DNA of 40,323 bases, taken from the NCBI GenBank assembly GCA_030538475.1, contig JAUNTX010000008.1, forward strand, positions 76,728 through 117,050, in the 5' to 3' direction. This document shows positions 1 to 7,818 of the stretch, one piece after another. This DNA comes from Dermabacter sp. (GTDB taxonomy: Bacteria > Actinomycetota > Actinomycetes > Actinomycetales > Dermabacteraceae). The notes beneath the pieces were generated by a model that ran no database searches, was not told the DNA's origin, and worked only from the letters and a program-made list of their open reading frames with translations. The position numbers and the translations under genes are program-made. Position 1 is the first letter of the stretch. Each line of letters begins with the position of its first letter.

Positions 1-607
1 AGTCCCGCTCGACGCTGAGCACCTCGCCGGTCTCGGCGTTCACGTGCACGGTGTGGTCCACGCCGTCGGCGTCGTAAATGCTGACCTCCCACGTGAGCAC
101 GCCGTCGCTGTCATCGTCGTCCAGCTCCACATCGTCAATCGTGCCGGGCAGGGCACCGATCGCGATGTCGATGGCCTGGTTGAGGGGGATCGCGCGGTCC
201 AGCTCAGCGCGGTCGTCGGCGTCCAGATCATCGACGCTGCCGGTCGAGATCACGGTGGCGCCGTCGGCGGAAATCGTCACGTCCACCTCGCCCGCCTCGG
301 TCATGACCTCGACCTCCCACTCGCGATCGTCGTCGAAGTCGAGGCTGCGGACCTTCTGACCGCTCGCGGTCGTGAGCGCGAGGTCGCTCGCGGCCTTGGC
401 CGCCTCGGGGTCGCCGCCCCTATCGTCGCTCGCGGTGGTGCTGCTCGCGGCAGCGTCGGCGGTCGCGCTCGCGGTGGCGGCCGGGGTCGTGGAGGAGAGG
501 TCGGAGACCTCCGTGCCCTCGTTCGAGCAGGCGGCGAGGCCGAGGGCGAGGGCGGCGGCCGCGGCGATGGACAGGGCGGAGTGTCGGGTGCTCATCGTGT
601 GTTTCAT
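1..607 (-). CDS. PepSY-domain lipoprotein, truncated by the window edge
   Basis: The reading frame is open from the ATG at 607 to the left edge, about 202 codons, so the C-terminus lies outside the window. The N-terminus is a lipoprotein signal peptide: basic MKHTMSTRH, an Ala/Leu core, then lipobox LAAC with Cys27. A Ser/Thr/Ala-rich acidic linker (about 28-60) precedes two PepSY-like repeats of the form 'EVEVMTEAGEVDVTISADG' and 'EVSIYDADGVDHTVHVNAETGEV'. PepSY domains are extracytoplasmic and are proposed to regulate proteases or bind ligands; the substrate here is unknown. The second repeat is nearly finished at base 1, so only a few residues may be missing. The ATG at 607 is preferred over the in-frame ATG at 595 because a TACCCT -10 box lies exactly 6 nt upstream, suggesting a leaderless message. 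It diverges from the DsbA-like gene. Confidence 0.8.
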   Translation of the reverse strand, partial: MKHTMSTRHSALSIAAAAALALGLAACSNEGTEVSDLSSTTPAATASATADAAASSTTASDDRGGDPEAAKAASDLALTTASGQKVRSLDFDDDREWEVEVMTEAGEVDVTISADGATVISTGSVDDLDADDRAELDRAIPLNQAIDIAIGALPGTIDDVELDDDDSDGVLTWEVSIYDADGVDHTVHVNAETGEVLSVERD

Positions 608-613
608 GAGGCC

Positions 614-619
614 AGGGTA
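614..619 (-). promoter_or_regulatory. -10 box for the PepSY lipoprotein gene
   Basis: On the minus strand TACCCT (TANNNT type) is followed by 6 nt and then the ATG at 607. Transcription would begin at or next to the start codon. No good -35 is visible. Confidence 0.45.
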
Positions 620-720
620 CAAAATGGGTCTGCGCGGCCCCGTTCGAGGGCGCTCGTGGGGGAGAGTTCGCCCGGGAGCGGGCTGGCGAGTCCCGGGGCT
701 CGTGGGAGAGGATGGGCCCC

Positions 721-1491
721 ATGAGTGATCCTCTCCTCCGCTCCGCAGCCGCCGCCCCCACCCCGTCGATGCCGCGCGCCCTCAGCCGGCGCTCGCTCCT
801 CGCCGCCTCCGGCGCGGCCAGCGCCGCGATCATGCTCGCCGCGTGCGGTAACGGAACGTCCTCCGGCGGTGCGGGATCGGCCGCGCCCACTACCGGCCGG
901 GCGTCGGCGGGCAGTGACGCGGGCGCGAACGCGGGCACCTTCGACCCGGACGTGCCCTACCTCGTGTTCGGGGCGGGTTCCGTCGGCCCCAAGGTGGAGC
1001 TGTTCGTGGACTACCGCTGCCCGCACTGCAAGAACTTCTCCCTCGCCAACCACGACTACCTCGAACAGGCCGTGGACGCGGGAACCATCGAACTGCACGT
1101 GTACCCGCGCCCCATGCTCGATGCCCGCACGGGCACCACGTTCTCGCGCGATACGGCCACCGCGGTGGTCGCCACCTACGTGCAGGATCCGGCACTGTTC
1201 TGGGACCTGGACACGGCCCTGTTCGCCCTCCAGCCCGAATCGGGGACCGACCCGACCCCCGGCACGCAGGCCATTGCCGACGCGGCCGAGTCTGTCGGAG
1301 CGAACGAGGCCACGGTCCAGGCGATCCTGGACAGCGAGTACACCGAGTGGGTGCAGAGCGTCGAAGAGGTGGGCCGCGAACGCAATATCGGCACGCCCGT
1401 CGTGTTCATCAACGGCGAGCAGTTCGACGGCGACATCTATACGGCAGGGCCCCTGCAGAAGGCCATCGAGGCCGCCGCGGCCCACGCGTAG
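721..1491 (+). CDS. DsbA-like thioredoxin-fold lipoprotein (thiol:disulfide oxidoreductase)
   Basis: A 256-residue secreted thiol-disulfide oxidoreductase. The N-terminus has an RR motif (LSRRSLLAAS) and a lipobox LAAC with Cys42, so it is probably a Tat- or Sec-exported lipoprotein on the outer face of the membrane. The thioredoxin core begins around residue 80 and carries the redox motif C100-P-H-C103 in 'VDYRCPHCKNFS'. The late 'GTPVVFINGEQFDG' matches the cis-Pro loop of the DsbA/Thioredoxin_4 family. It probably forms or isomerises disulfides in exported proteins. The start at 721 is chosen over ATG 712 because GGGAGAGGA ends only 0-1 nt before 712 but about 9 nt before 721. No DsbB or VKOR partner is adjacent. 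Confidence 0.87.
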   Translation: MSDPLLRSAAAAPTPSMPRALSRRSLLAASGAASAAIMLAACGNGTSSGGAGSAAPTTGRASAGSDAGANAGTFDPDVPYLVFGAGSVGPKVELFVDYRCPHCKNFSLANHDYLEQAVDAGTIELHVYPRPMLDARTGTTFSRDTATAVVATYVQDPALFWDLDTALFALQPESGTDPTPGTQAIADAAESVGANEATVQAILDSEYTEWVQSVEEVGRERNIGTPVVFINGEQFDGDIYTAGPLQKAIEAAAAHA

Positions 1492-1539
1492 TCACAGGTA
1501 GAGGGGCTTTTCCGGCGGCGTGGGGTGCGCCGCATTTTC

Positions 1540-1551
1540 CGGTGAACACCG
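1540..1551. promoter_or_regulatory. Short palindrome upstream of the MmpL gene
   Basis: CGGTG-AA-CACCG is a perfect 5-bp-arm inverted repeat, about 25 bp upstream of a TATATT -10-like box (1576-1581) and 88 bp before the MmpL start. It could be an operator, but no regulator gene is nearby and short G/C palindromes are common in this DNA. Confidence 0.25.
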
Positions 1552-1638
1552 CGCGGTGCAGAGGCTGCACGTTGCTATATTGAGGCGGCTAGACGCCGGC
1601 TCTTTCAGTGGCGCCCGATTCCTGGAAAGTGACGCCTC

Positions 1639-3882
1639 ATGACCGAGCACACCTCTGCCCCGAGCCGCCCGGAACCCACCCCGGAAACCGCCTCCAAGCA
1701 CGCGGGCACGCCCAGCCTTCTGCTGCGCCTCGTCGTCCCCCTCGTCCTCGTGATCGTGTGGCTCGGCGTCGTCGGCGTCGGCGGCCCGCGCATGGGCGCG
1801 ATCAGCGAGGTCGCGACGAACGACCGCGCGCTGTTCCTGCCCGCGGGCGCCGAATCCACCCGGGTGCAGGACCGGCTCGAGGAGTTCCAGGACTCCGACG
1901 CCCTGCCCGCGGTCATTGTGGCCACGGGGGCCGACGGCGCACAGCTCGACCCCGCCGACTTCGAGGCCCTGCCCGAGGAGCTGAAGAAGGCGGCGCCCGA
2001 GGGTACCGAGTTCAGCCCCGTCATCGAGAGCGAGGACGGCGAGGCGATCCAGCTGGTCGCGCTCCTGCCCGCCGACGTCGAGGCGCGCGACGGGGTCGAT
2101 GCGCTGCGCGGCGCCCTCGAGAAGAACCTCCCGAGCGGCGTCACCGGCTACGTGACCGGCCCCGCGGGGATCTCCGCCGACCTCGGCGAAGCGTTCGGCG
2201 GGATCGACGGCCTCCTGCTGCTCGTCGCGGTCGTTGCCGTGTTCATCATCCTCGTCATTGTCTACCGCTCGCCGCTCCTGCCGATCCTCGTGCTGCTGAG
2301 CGCGATGACCGCGCTCGTGGCCGCGGCCCTCATCAACGTGGAGCTCGCGCGGCGCGGGATCGTGCTCATCAACGGGCAGATCCAGGGCATCCTCTTCATC
2401 CTCGTGATCGGCGCCGCGACCGACTACGGCCTGCTGTATACGGCCCGCTATCGCGAGGAACTGCACCGCCACGCCTCGACGGCCCGCGCCACGTGGGCGG
2501 CGCTGCGCGGCACCTTTGAGCCGATCCTCGCCTCCGGCGGCACCGTCATCGTGGGCCTGTTGTGCCTGCTGCTGTCCGATCTCGGCTCAAACGCCGGGCT
2601 GGGCCCCGTGGCCGCGATCGGCATCGTCATGGCGATGCTGACCGCCCTCACGTTCCTGCCCGCGATGCTCCTGCTGCTGGGCCGCGCCGCGTTCTGGCCC
2701 CGCATTCCCCGCGCCGCAGCGGAGACGGCAGGGGCCGACGCCTCCGGCAACACCCACCGCGACGACGAGAGCGCAGCGGCCCAGAGCGGCATCTGGGCGC
2801 GTGTCTCCCACCTCGTGCAGAAGCGTCCGCGCACGGTCGCGGCCGCGGTCACGGTGTTCCTCATCATCGGCTGCTTCGGCCTGACCTCCCTCAAGGCCGA
2901 CGGGGTGCCGCAGAGCGAGTTCGTGCTCGGCCAGAGCGACGCCCGCGATGGCCTCGCCGTGCTGAGCGACCACTTCCCCGGCGGCTCGGGCACGCCCGCG
3001 TACGTCCTCGTGCCCGAGGACAAGCTGACCGAGGTCACGGGAGAGCTGCAGGACATCGGCGGGATCGCCTCGCTCGCGATCACGTCGAGCGATGCGCCGT
3101 CCGGCACCATTCCGCTCGGTGAGGATGGCGCGCCGGTGGCCGCGGGCCCGTTCGCGAACGCCACGCCGACCGTCTCGAACGGCGACGTGCTGCTCGAGGC
3201 CACGCTCGCGGATTCGGCGGATTCGATGGCGGCCGAACGCACGGTGGAGCAGATGCGCGAGGCCGTGGCTCCCGCGGGCGCGCTCGTCGGTGGCAGCACC
3301 GCGACCGACCTGGACACGAACCTCACGAGCGAGCGCGACCGCAACCTCATCATCCCGATTGTGCTCGCGGCCATCACGATCATGCTCGCGCTGCTTCTGC
3401 GCAGCCTCGTGGCGCCGCTCATCCTGCTGGCCACGACGGTCCTGAGCTTCGGCACCGCGCTCGGGCTCTCCGCGTGGATCTTCGAGGCAGTGGGCTTCAC
3501 GGGCAGCGATCCGACGGTCCCGCTGTACGGGTTCATCTTCCTCGTGGCGCTCGGGATCGACTACAACATCTTCCTCATGACCCGCGTGCGGGAAGAATCC
3601 CTGCGCTACGGCACGCGCGAGGGCGTGCACCGCGGCCTCACGAGCACGGGCGGGGTCATCACCTCCGCCGGGGTCGTGCTCGCGGCCACGTTCGCGGCGC
3701 TGCTCGTGATCCCGATTCAGTTCCTCGTGCAGCTCGCGATCATCGTGTCGCTCGGCGTGCTCATCGACGCGCTCATCGTGCGCTCGTTCCTCGTGCCCGC
3801 CCTGGCCGTCATGATCGGCGACAAGATCTGGTGGCCGGCCACGGTGCCGCGGCCGCGCCGCTCGGGGCGTGCCCGCGAGTGA
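1639..3882 (+). CDS. MmpL/RND-family transporter
   Basis: A 747-residue integral membrane protein with two homologous RND-type halves. Each half has one N-terminal membrane helix (about 27-49 and 397-418), a large extracytoplasmic loop, and a cluster of about five helices (about 195-350 and 570-730). The family motifs appear in 'GAATDYGLLYTARYREEL' and 'ALGIDYNIFLMTRVREE', where conserved Asp-Tyr pairs are part of the proton relay. MmpL proteins export lipids or small hydrophobic compounds using the proton gradient. The closest described branch is the shorter MmpL/YdgH type found across actinomycetes; substrate cannot be deduced. The next gene, 12 nt downstream, encodes a GAP-like membrane protein, a pairing known from mycobacterial surface-lipid loci. 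No TetR regulator is adjacent. Confidence 0.9.
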   Translation: MTEHTSAPSRPEPTPETASKHAGTPSLLLRLVVPLVLVIVWLGVVGVGGPRMGAISEVATNDRALFLPAGAESTRVQDRLEEFQDSDALPAVIVATGADGAQLDPADFEALPEELKKAAPEGTEFSPVIESEDGEAIQLVALLPADVEARDGVDALRGALEKNLPSGVTGYVTGPAGISADLGEAFGGIDGLLLLVAVVAVFIILVIVYRSPLLPILVLLSAMTALVAAALINVELARRGIVLINGQIQGILFILVIGAATDYGLLYTARYREELHRHASTARATWAALRGTFEPILASGGTVIVGLLCLLLSDLGSNAGLGPVAAIGIVMAMLTALTFLPAMLLLLGRAAFWPRIPRAAAETAGADASGNTHRDDESAAAQSGIWARVSHLVQKRPRTVAAAVTVFLIIGCFGLTSLKADGVPQSEFVLGQSDARDGLAVLSDHFPGGSGTPAYVLVPEDKLTEVTGELQDIGGIASLAITSSDAPSGTIPLGEDGAPVAAGPFANATPTVSNGDVLLEATLADSADSMAAERTVEQMREAVAPAGALVGGSTATDLDTNLTSERDRNLIIPIVLAAITIMLALLLRSLVAPLILLATTVLSFGTALGLSAWIFEAVGFTGSDPTVPLYGFIFLVALGIDYNIFLMTRVREESLRYGTREGVHRGLTSTGGVITSAGVVLAATFAALLVIPIQFLVQLAIIVSLGVLIDALIVRSFLVPALAVMIGDKIWWPATVPRPRRSGRARE

Positions 3883-3888
3883 CACAAT
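3883..3888 (+). promoter_or_regulatory. -10-like box before the GAP-like gene
   Basis: CACAAT overlaps the end of the MmpL frame and is followed by 6 nt and the ATG at 3895, the same spacing seen at other putative leaderless starts in this window. It would let the downstream gene be transcribed separately from the MmpL gene. Confidence 0.35.
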
Positions 3889-3894
3889 GAGCGC

Positions 3895-4626
3895 ATGACG
3901 TACGTGAGCGCCGCCCTGAGCCTGGCCGTCATGGCTCTCGTGACGGGCCTGAGCCCCACCCTGTACGCGATGACGGTGCGCACGCTCATTGCGCAGCCGC
4001 GCACGGGTGCGCGCCTCATCGCGATCATGTGCGTGGGCCTCATGCTGGGCGCCTCGCTACTCGGGATCGTGGTGCGCTTCTTCGACCCCGATACCCTCAT
4101 CGCCCTGTTCAAGCTCGACGCACACCGCCTGCTGGTGCGCAGGAGCGTGGACCTCGTGGCGGGAACACTGTTCGCGGTCTCGGGCCTCGTGCTGTGGCGC
4201 CGGGTGCGGCTCGGGATTCCATCGCGACGCTCCCGCCGCCGCGCCGCGTCGGGGGCGGGCGCAGAGGGGCAGCACGGCGATCACGCGGCCTCCGGGCACG
4301 GCTCCGGCCGCGAAATGCTGGTCTTCGGCTTCGGCAATGCCCTCGTGGGCCTCAGCAACATCGCCGCGATGTACGCGGTGGGGCGCCTGCTGTCGCACGC
4401 GAGCCACAACCTGCTCGTGCAGGGCGCCCTCTACGTCGTGTTTCTCGTGGTGCTCGTGGCGCCGTTTATGACGCTCGCGTGGATGCTCACCCGGTTCTCC
4501 GAGCTGCGGGCCGTTGGCACGCGCGCGGCGCGCTGGCTCGAGGCGCGCGATGAGCGGGCGATCATTGCGGGCATCCTCGTCGTCGCTGGTCTCGTGTTCC
4601 TGCTCCTCGGCCTCTTCGGCCTGTAG
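3895..4626 (+). CDS. GAP/Sap-like polytopic membrane protein
   Basis: A 243-residue protein with about six hydrophobic segments (roughly 1-25, 38-62, 85-105, 145-170, 180-205, 222-243). A basic, Gly/His-rich cytoplasmic loop lies around residues 110-142. The opening 'ALVTGLSPTLYAMTVRTL' and the 'VGLMLGASLLGIVVRFF' segment resemble the GAP / sulfolipid-addressing (Sap) family, which in mycobacteria helps deliver glycopeptidolipids or sulfolipids to the surface together with MmpL proteins. The position immediately after an MmpL gene supports that reading, but the match is by overall character and not by a diagnostic motif. An alternative is another LysE-like small exporter. Confidence 0.55.
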   Translation: MTYVSAALSLAVMALVTGLSPTLYAMTVRTLIAQPRTGARLIAIMCVGLMLGASLLGIVVRFFDPDTLIALFKLDAHRLLVRRSVDLVAGTLFAVSGLVLWRRVRLGIPSRRSRRRAASGAGAEGQHGDHAASGHGSGREMLVFGFGNALVGLSNIAAMYAVGRLLSHASHNLLVQGALYVVFLVVLVAPFMTLAWMLTRFSELRAVGTRAARWLEARDERAIIAGILVVAGLVFLLLGLFGL

Positions 4627-4712
4627 CGGCTGCCGGGTGCGTGATGTGCCACTTTTGGGACCCGCATGGCGGCGAGGCTGGGAGCGCTTCCGGCGCATTT
4701 TCTGGAGTCAAC

Positions 4713-4729
4713 CGCTCGGTAGCCGAGCG
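4713..4729. terminator. Small stem-loop after the GAP-like gene
   Basis: CGCTCGG-TAG-CCGAGCG forms a 7-bp stem about 85 nt after the stop codon. No T-tract follows, so a terminator role is only possible. Further on, 4790-4803 is an AT-rich inverted repeat (GTAAA-4 nt-TTTAC) upstream of the next gene. Confidence 0.25.
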
Positions 4730-4843
4730 TGGGAAAGGGTGTCTGAACAGTGGGTTTCGCGCGGGGATAGCGGGTGTTGGCGACCTCTCGTAAATTGTTT
4801 TACATTTGTCTCGGATTCCCGCCGGTGAGGGCGCCCTCGCTGA

Positions 4844-4849
4844 TAGTCT
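4844..4849 (+). promoter_or_regulatory. -10 box for the gene at 4857
   Basis: TAGTCT ends 7 nt before the ATG at 4857. There is no Shine-Dalgarno sequence between them, so the message is probably leaderless. Confidence 0.45.
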
Positions 4850-4856
4850 CGACGCC

Positions 4857-6305
4857 ATGACCTCTGCCGCCAGCGCCCACGCGAACACGGCGGCACTGTA
4901 TACGTGGCACGTGGCCCTCCCGCAGCTCGAACGCGGCCGCCAGCTCGCCGCCGCGCGGGATGATTCCCTCGCTCAGGCACTCGATGCGGCCCCCCAGGGA
5001 TCGGCGGACGCCCGCGCGATCCGGGTCATCACCCAGAGCGAGCCGCCGTCGGCCGCCCTGTGCCAGAGCACCCTGAGCGCCACCGCCGGGAAGCTCGACC
5101 CCCTCATTCATGCGGCGCTCCTCCAGCGCTTCGCCCTCTCCGTCATCGATGCCCGCGCGAGCTCGCGCCGCGGCCGCCGCGCCGCCACGTTCGAGCCGAG
5201 CGACGCCTTCCGGGCGATCTCCGAGGCGCTCGGCATCGTGGATAAGGAAATGCGCCTGCTCGCCGCCGACGCCCGCGCCGCCGCGAGCGCGCGCTCCACG
5301 GCGCCCGCGGCCCCCGTGGACCCGGCGAGCCTGCTGCCCCCGGAAATCTTCGCCGAACTCACCATCACGTTCGTGCGCGCCGCCCTCGCCAACCAGGACG
5401 CCACCGCCGCCCGCGCCGCGACCGACGACCTGGAGGCGCGCACGGAGAGAATCGAGCAAGACTTCGTGCGCTTCCACGCGCTCACCTCCGTCGCAATTGC
5501 CCGCCTCGCGGACTCCCGCCCCGACGACGCCCTCGTGCCCGCCGCGAGGGCCCGATCGCTCGCCCGCCAGCTCGGCGACCTCACGGGTGTGTGGCGCGCC
5601 GAAAGGATCCGCGCCTACGCGGCGAGCGCGGCCGGTCGCGCCCACTCCGAGGAGGCCGCCCACCGCGAGGTCGCGGCCCTCGCCCGCCGCCTCGCCGACG
5701 ACCTCTCCACCACGCCGTCCGTGCGCGCGGAGGCGGCCCTGTCCGAACTCGAATCCCGCTCCGTGCTCGCCCGCATCGCCCTGACCTCCGGGCGCCTCGC
5801 GCTCGCCGAGGATCAGGCCGTCGGCATGATCGACCGCGCCGCGAAGACCCGCGCGGCCGGGGACGCGGACCCGTCGGCCCTGTGGGAATACGAGATTGAT
5901 GCGCGCGTGACCCGCATGATCGTGGCGGGCCTGCCCGAATCCGCGAACGCGGGCCGCCGGAAGGAGGTGCGCACGCATTCGGCGCGCGGCAAGCGCCGCG
6001 CCGCGGGAGCGGAGGCCACGGGCGCACTCACGGCGGGCGAGCGGGCGAGCGTCTACGACGCGCGCCGCACCGAGGCGCGCACCGCCATCGCGACCGCGCA
6101 TCGGCGCGAACGGGCCCTGTGGTGGAACACGTACGTGGATGACCGCCACGCCTACCTGCTGGCCGCGAACGGCCGCTACGCCCGCGCCCTGCGCGCCGCG
6201 AAGCGTGCCCACGCGGGCTGGGTGGAACTGGGCGATGAGGACCTCGCCGCCTCGAGCGCGCGCGACATCGCGCAGCTCGAGCGCAGCATCGCCGCCGGGC
6301 GCTAA
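4857..6305 (+). CDS. Hypothetical alpha-helical (TPR-like) protein
   Basis: A 482-residue cytoplasmic protein of unknown function: no signal peptide, no membrane segment, and a very high Ala/Arg/Glu content. Repeated amphipathic helices such as 'LADSRPDDALVPAARARSLA' and the C-terminal 'AYLLAANGRYARALRAAKRA' look like tetratricopeptide-type helical hairpins, so a scaffold role is conceivable. A basic, probably disordered insertion occupies about 365-400. The ATG at 4857 is chosen over the in-frame TTG at 4806 because a -10 box lies 7 nt upstream of it. The gene stands alone between the MmpL pair and the convergent decarboxylase gene, with only 8 nt separating the two stop codons. Confidence 0.7.
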   Translation: MTSAASAHANTAALYTWHVALPQLERGRQLAAARDDSLAQALDAAPQGSADARAIRVITQSEPPSAALCQSTLSATAGKLDPLIHAALLQRFALSVIDARASSRRGRRAATFEPSDAFRAISEALGIVDKEMRLLAADARAAASARSTAPAAPVDPASLLPPEIFAELTITFVRAALANQDATAARAATDDLEARTERIEQDFVRFHALTSVAIARLADSRPDDALVPAARARSLARQLGDLTGVWRAERIRAYAASAAGRAHSEEAAHREVAALARRLADDLSTTPSVRAEAALSELESRSVLARIALTSGRLALAEDQAVGMIDRAAKTRAAGDADPSALWEYEIDARVTRMIVAGLPESANAGRRKEVRTHSARGKRRAAGAEATGALTAGERASVYDARRTEARTAIATAHRRERALWWNTYVDDRHAYLLAANGRYARALRAAKRAHAGWVELGDEDLAASSARDIAQLERSIAAGR

Positions 6306-6313
6306 CGCCCGCC

Positions 6314-7759
6314 TCAGACCATCGTCTCGCGCAGCACCGCGAGCACCCGCTCGGCCTCCGTATCGGGATTGACGAACACGAGCCGCAGCACGGTTTCGCC
6401 CGCGTGCTTCGTGGGCACGCACAGGATCTCCCCGGCCTTTGCGAGCCGCTGTGACCACGCGTGATACTCGGTATCGCTCCACCCGAGGCGGCGGAACACG
6501 AGCACGCTCAGCTCCGGATCGAGCACCATCTCGAGGTGCTCCATCGCCTCGATCCCGGCCTGCACCTCGCGCGAGGTCGCGAGGCACGCCTCGACTGCCT
6601 CCGTGTACTTGTCGGTGCCGTGCGTGAGCAGCGAATACCACAGGGGCAGGCCCCGGGTGCGGCGGGACAGGTGGGCCGCGAGGTCCGACGGGTTCGCGTC
6701 GGCCCGCTCGATGGCGTCGAGGTATTCGGCGTGCTGCGCGTGCGCCCGATACGCGGCCGACGGGTCTCGGTAGACGAGCGCGCACGAATCGTAGGGGGCG
6801 AACAGCCACTTGTGGGGATCGACGATGAACGAATCGGCGTCTTCGATCCCCGCGAAGCGAGGCCGGGCGCTCGGTGCGGCGAGGGCCGCGCCGCCGTAGG
6901 CGCCGTCCACGTGGACCCACACGCCGCGCGCGTGTGCCACCTCGACGATGGAGGCGATGTCGTCCACGATGCCCGCGTTCGTGGTGCCGCCGCTTGCGAC
7001 CACCGCGAAAACGCCCGGGTTCTCCACGAGCGCCTGCTCGAGGAGCGGCCCGCTCAGGTGGCCGTGCTCATCGAGCGGCACCGTCACCACGTCCACGTCC
7101 AGGAGGGAGGCGGCGGAGGCGATGGAGGAGTGGGCGCTCGCGGCGCACGCCACCTTGAACCCCGTCGTCGGTCGCCCATCGGTGAACGTGCCCGTATCCG
7201 ACCACCGCTCGCGGGCCCGCTGCCGGGCCGTCGCGAGCGCGGAAAGGTTGCCCATCGTGCCGCCGGAGACGAAGCACCCGGCCGCGTCCTCGGGCCAGTC
7301 CAGGAGGTCCATGATCCAGCGCAGCACCTGGTTTTCGGCGAAGATCGCGCCCGCGCCCGCCTCCCACACGCCGCCGAACACGTTGGCGGCGCTCACCACG
7401 TTGTCGAACGCCACGGCGGCGCGCGTGGGCGCGCTCGGAATGTAGGCGAGGTTCATGGGGTCTTCGGCCGCGCGCGTCGCGGGGATGAGCACGTCGGTGT
7501 AGATCCTGAGCGCCTCGTCGTGGCCGAGCCCGCCGGGCGTGATGACCGGGCCCACCTCCGCCTCAAGCTCCGCCGCGGGGCGCGGGGTTGCCTTGGTGTC
7601 GGCGGCCAGCACGATGTGCTCGCGCGCCCACTTCTGCGCCGCCTCCACGGCCGCCTGCTCATCACCCCACACGCGGGAAATGACGCGGGCGGGCCGCGAC
7701 GTGGCGTAGGCGGTCGAGGACTCGGGGGTGGGCGCATCGGCGCGCGGCTGCTCAGTCAC
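6314..7759 (-). CDS. PLP-dependent group II amino-acid decarboxylase
   Basis: A 481-residue pyridoxal-phosphate enzyme of the aromatic-L-amino-acid / glutamate / diaminobutyrate decarboxylase family. Visible signature residues are: H210 in 'AASAHSS' (stacks on the cofactor); 'SGGTTNAGIVDDI' (258-270); D285 in 'HVDGAYGG' (binds the pyridine nitrogen); and K317 in 'FIVDPHKWLFAPYD' (Schiff-base lysine). The expected reaction is decarboxylation of an amino acid to an amine in the cytoplasm; substrate cannot be told from sequence alone. The start is a GTG 6 nt downstream of a TAGCAT -10 box. A peptide transporter gene lies immediately upstream on the same strand, so a link between peptide uptake and amino-acid use is possible. 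Confidence 0.88.
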   Translation of the reverse strand: MTEQPRADAPTPESSTAYATSRPARVISRVWGDEQAAVEAAQKWAREHIVLAADTKATPRPAAELEAEVGPVITPGGLGHDEALRIYTDVLIPATRAAEDPMNLAYIPSAPTRAAVAFDNVVSAANVFGGVWEAGAGAIFAENQVLRWIMDLLDWPEDAAGCFVSGGTMGNLSALATARQRARERWSDTGTFTDGRPTTGFKVACAASAHSSIASAASLLDVDVVTVPLDEHGHLSGPLLEQALVENPGVFAVVASGGTTNAGIVDDIASIVEVAHARGVWVHVDGAYGGAALAAPSARPRFAGIEDADSFIVDPHKWLFAPYDSCALVYRDPSAAYRAHAQHAEYLDAIERADANPSDLAAHLSRRTRGLPLWYSLLTHGTDKYTEAVEACLATSREVQAGIEAMEHLEMVLDPELSVLVFRRLGWSDTEYHAWSQRLAKAGEILCVPTKHAGETVLRLVFVNPDTEAERVLAVLRETMV

Positions 7760-7765
7760 CGCCCC

Positions 7766-7771
7766 ATGCTA
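7766..7771 (-). promoter_or_regulatory. -10 box for the decarboxylase gene
   Basis: On the minus strand TAGCAT is followed by 6 nt and the GTG at 7759. It lies in the 59-bp gap after the transporter gene, so the decarboxylase probably has its own, leaderless, transcript. Confidence 0.45.
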
Positions 7772-7818
7772 ACGGGAGAAGACCGAGGCCACGGGCCCCT
7801 TGGCGAAACTGGCGGCGC

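Noticed and set aside
4806-4856. Upstream in-frame TTG start for the helical protein
   Set aside because: There is no ribosome-binding site, and a -10 box lies within the putative extension, 7 nt before the ATG at 4857.
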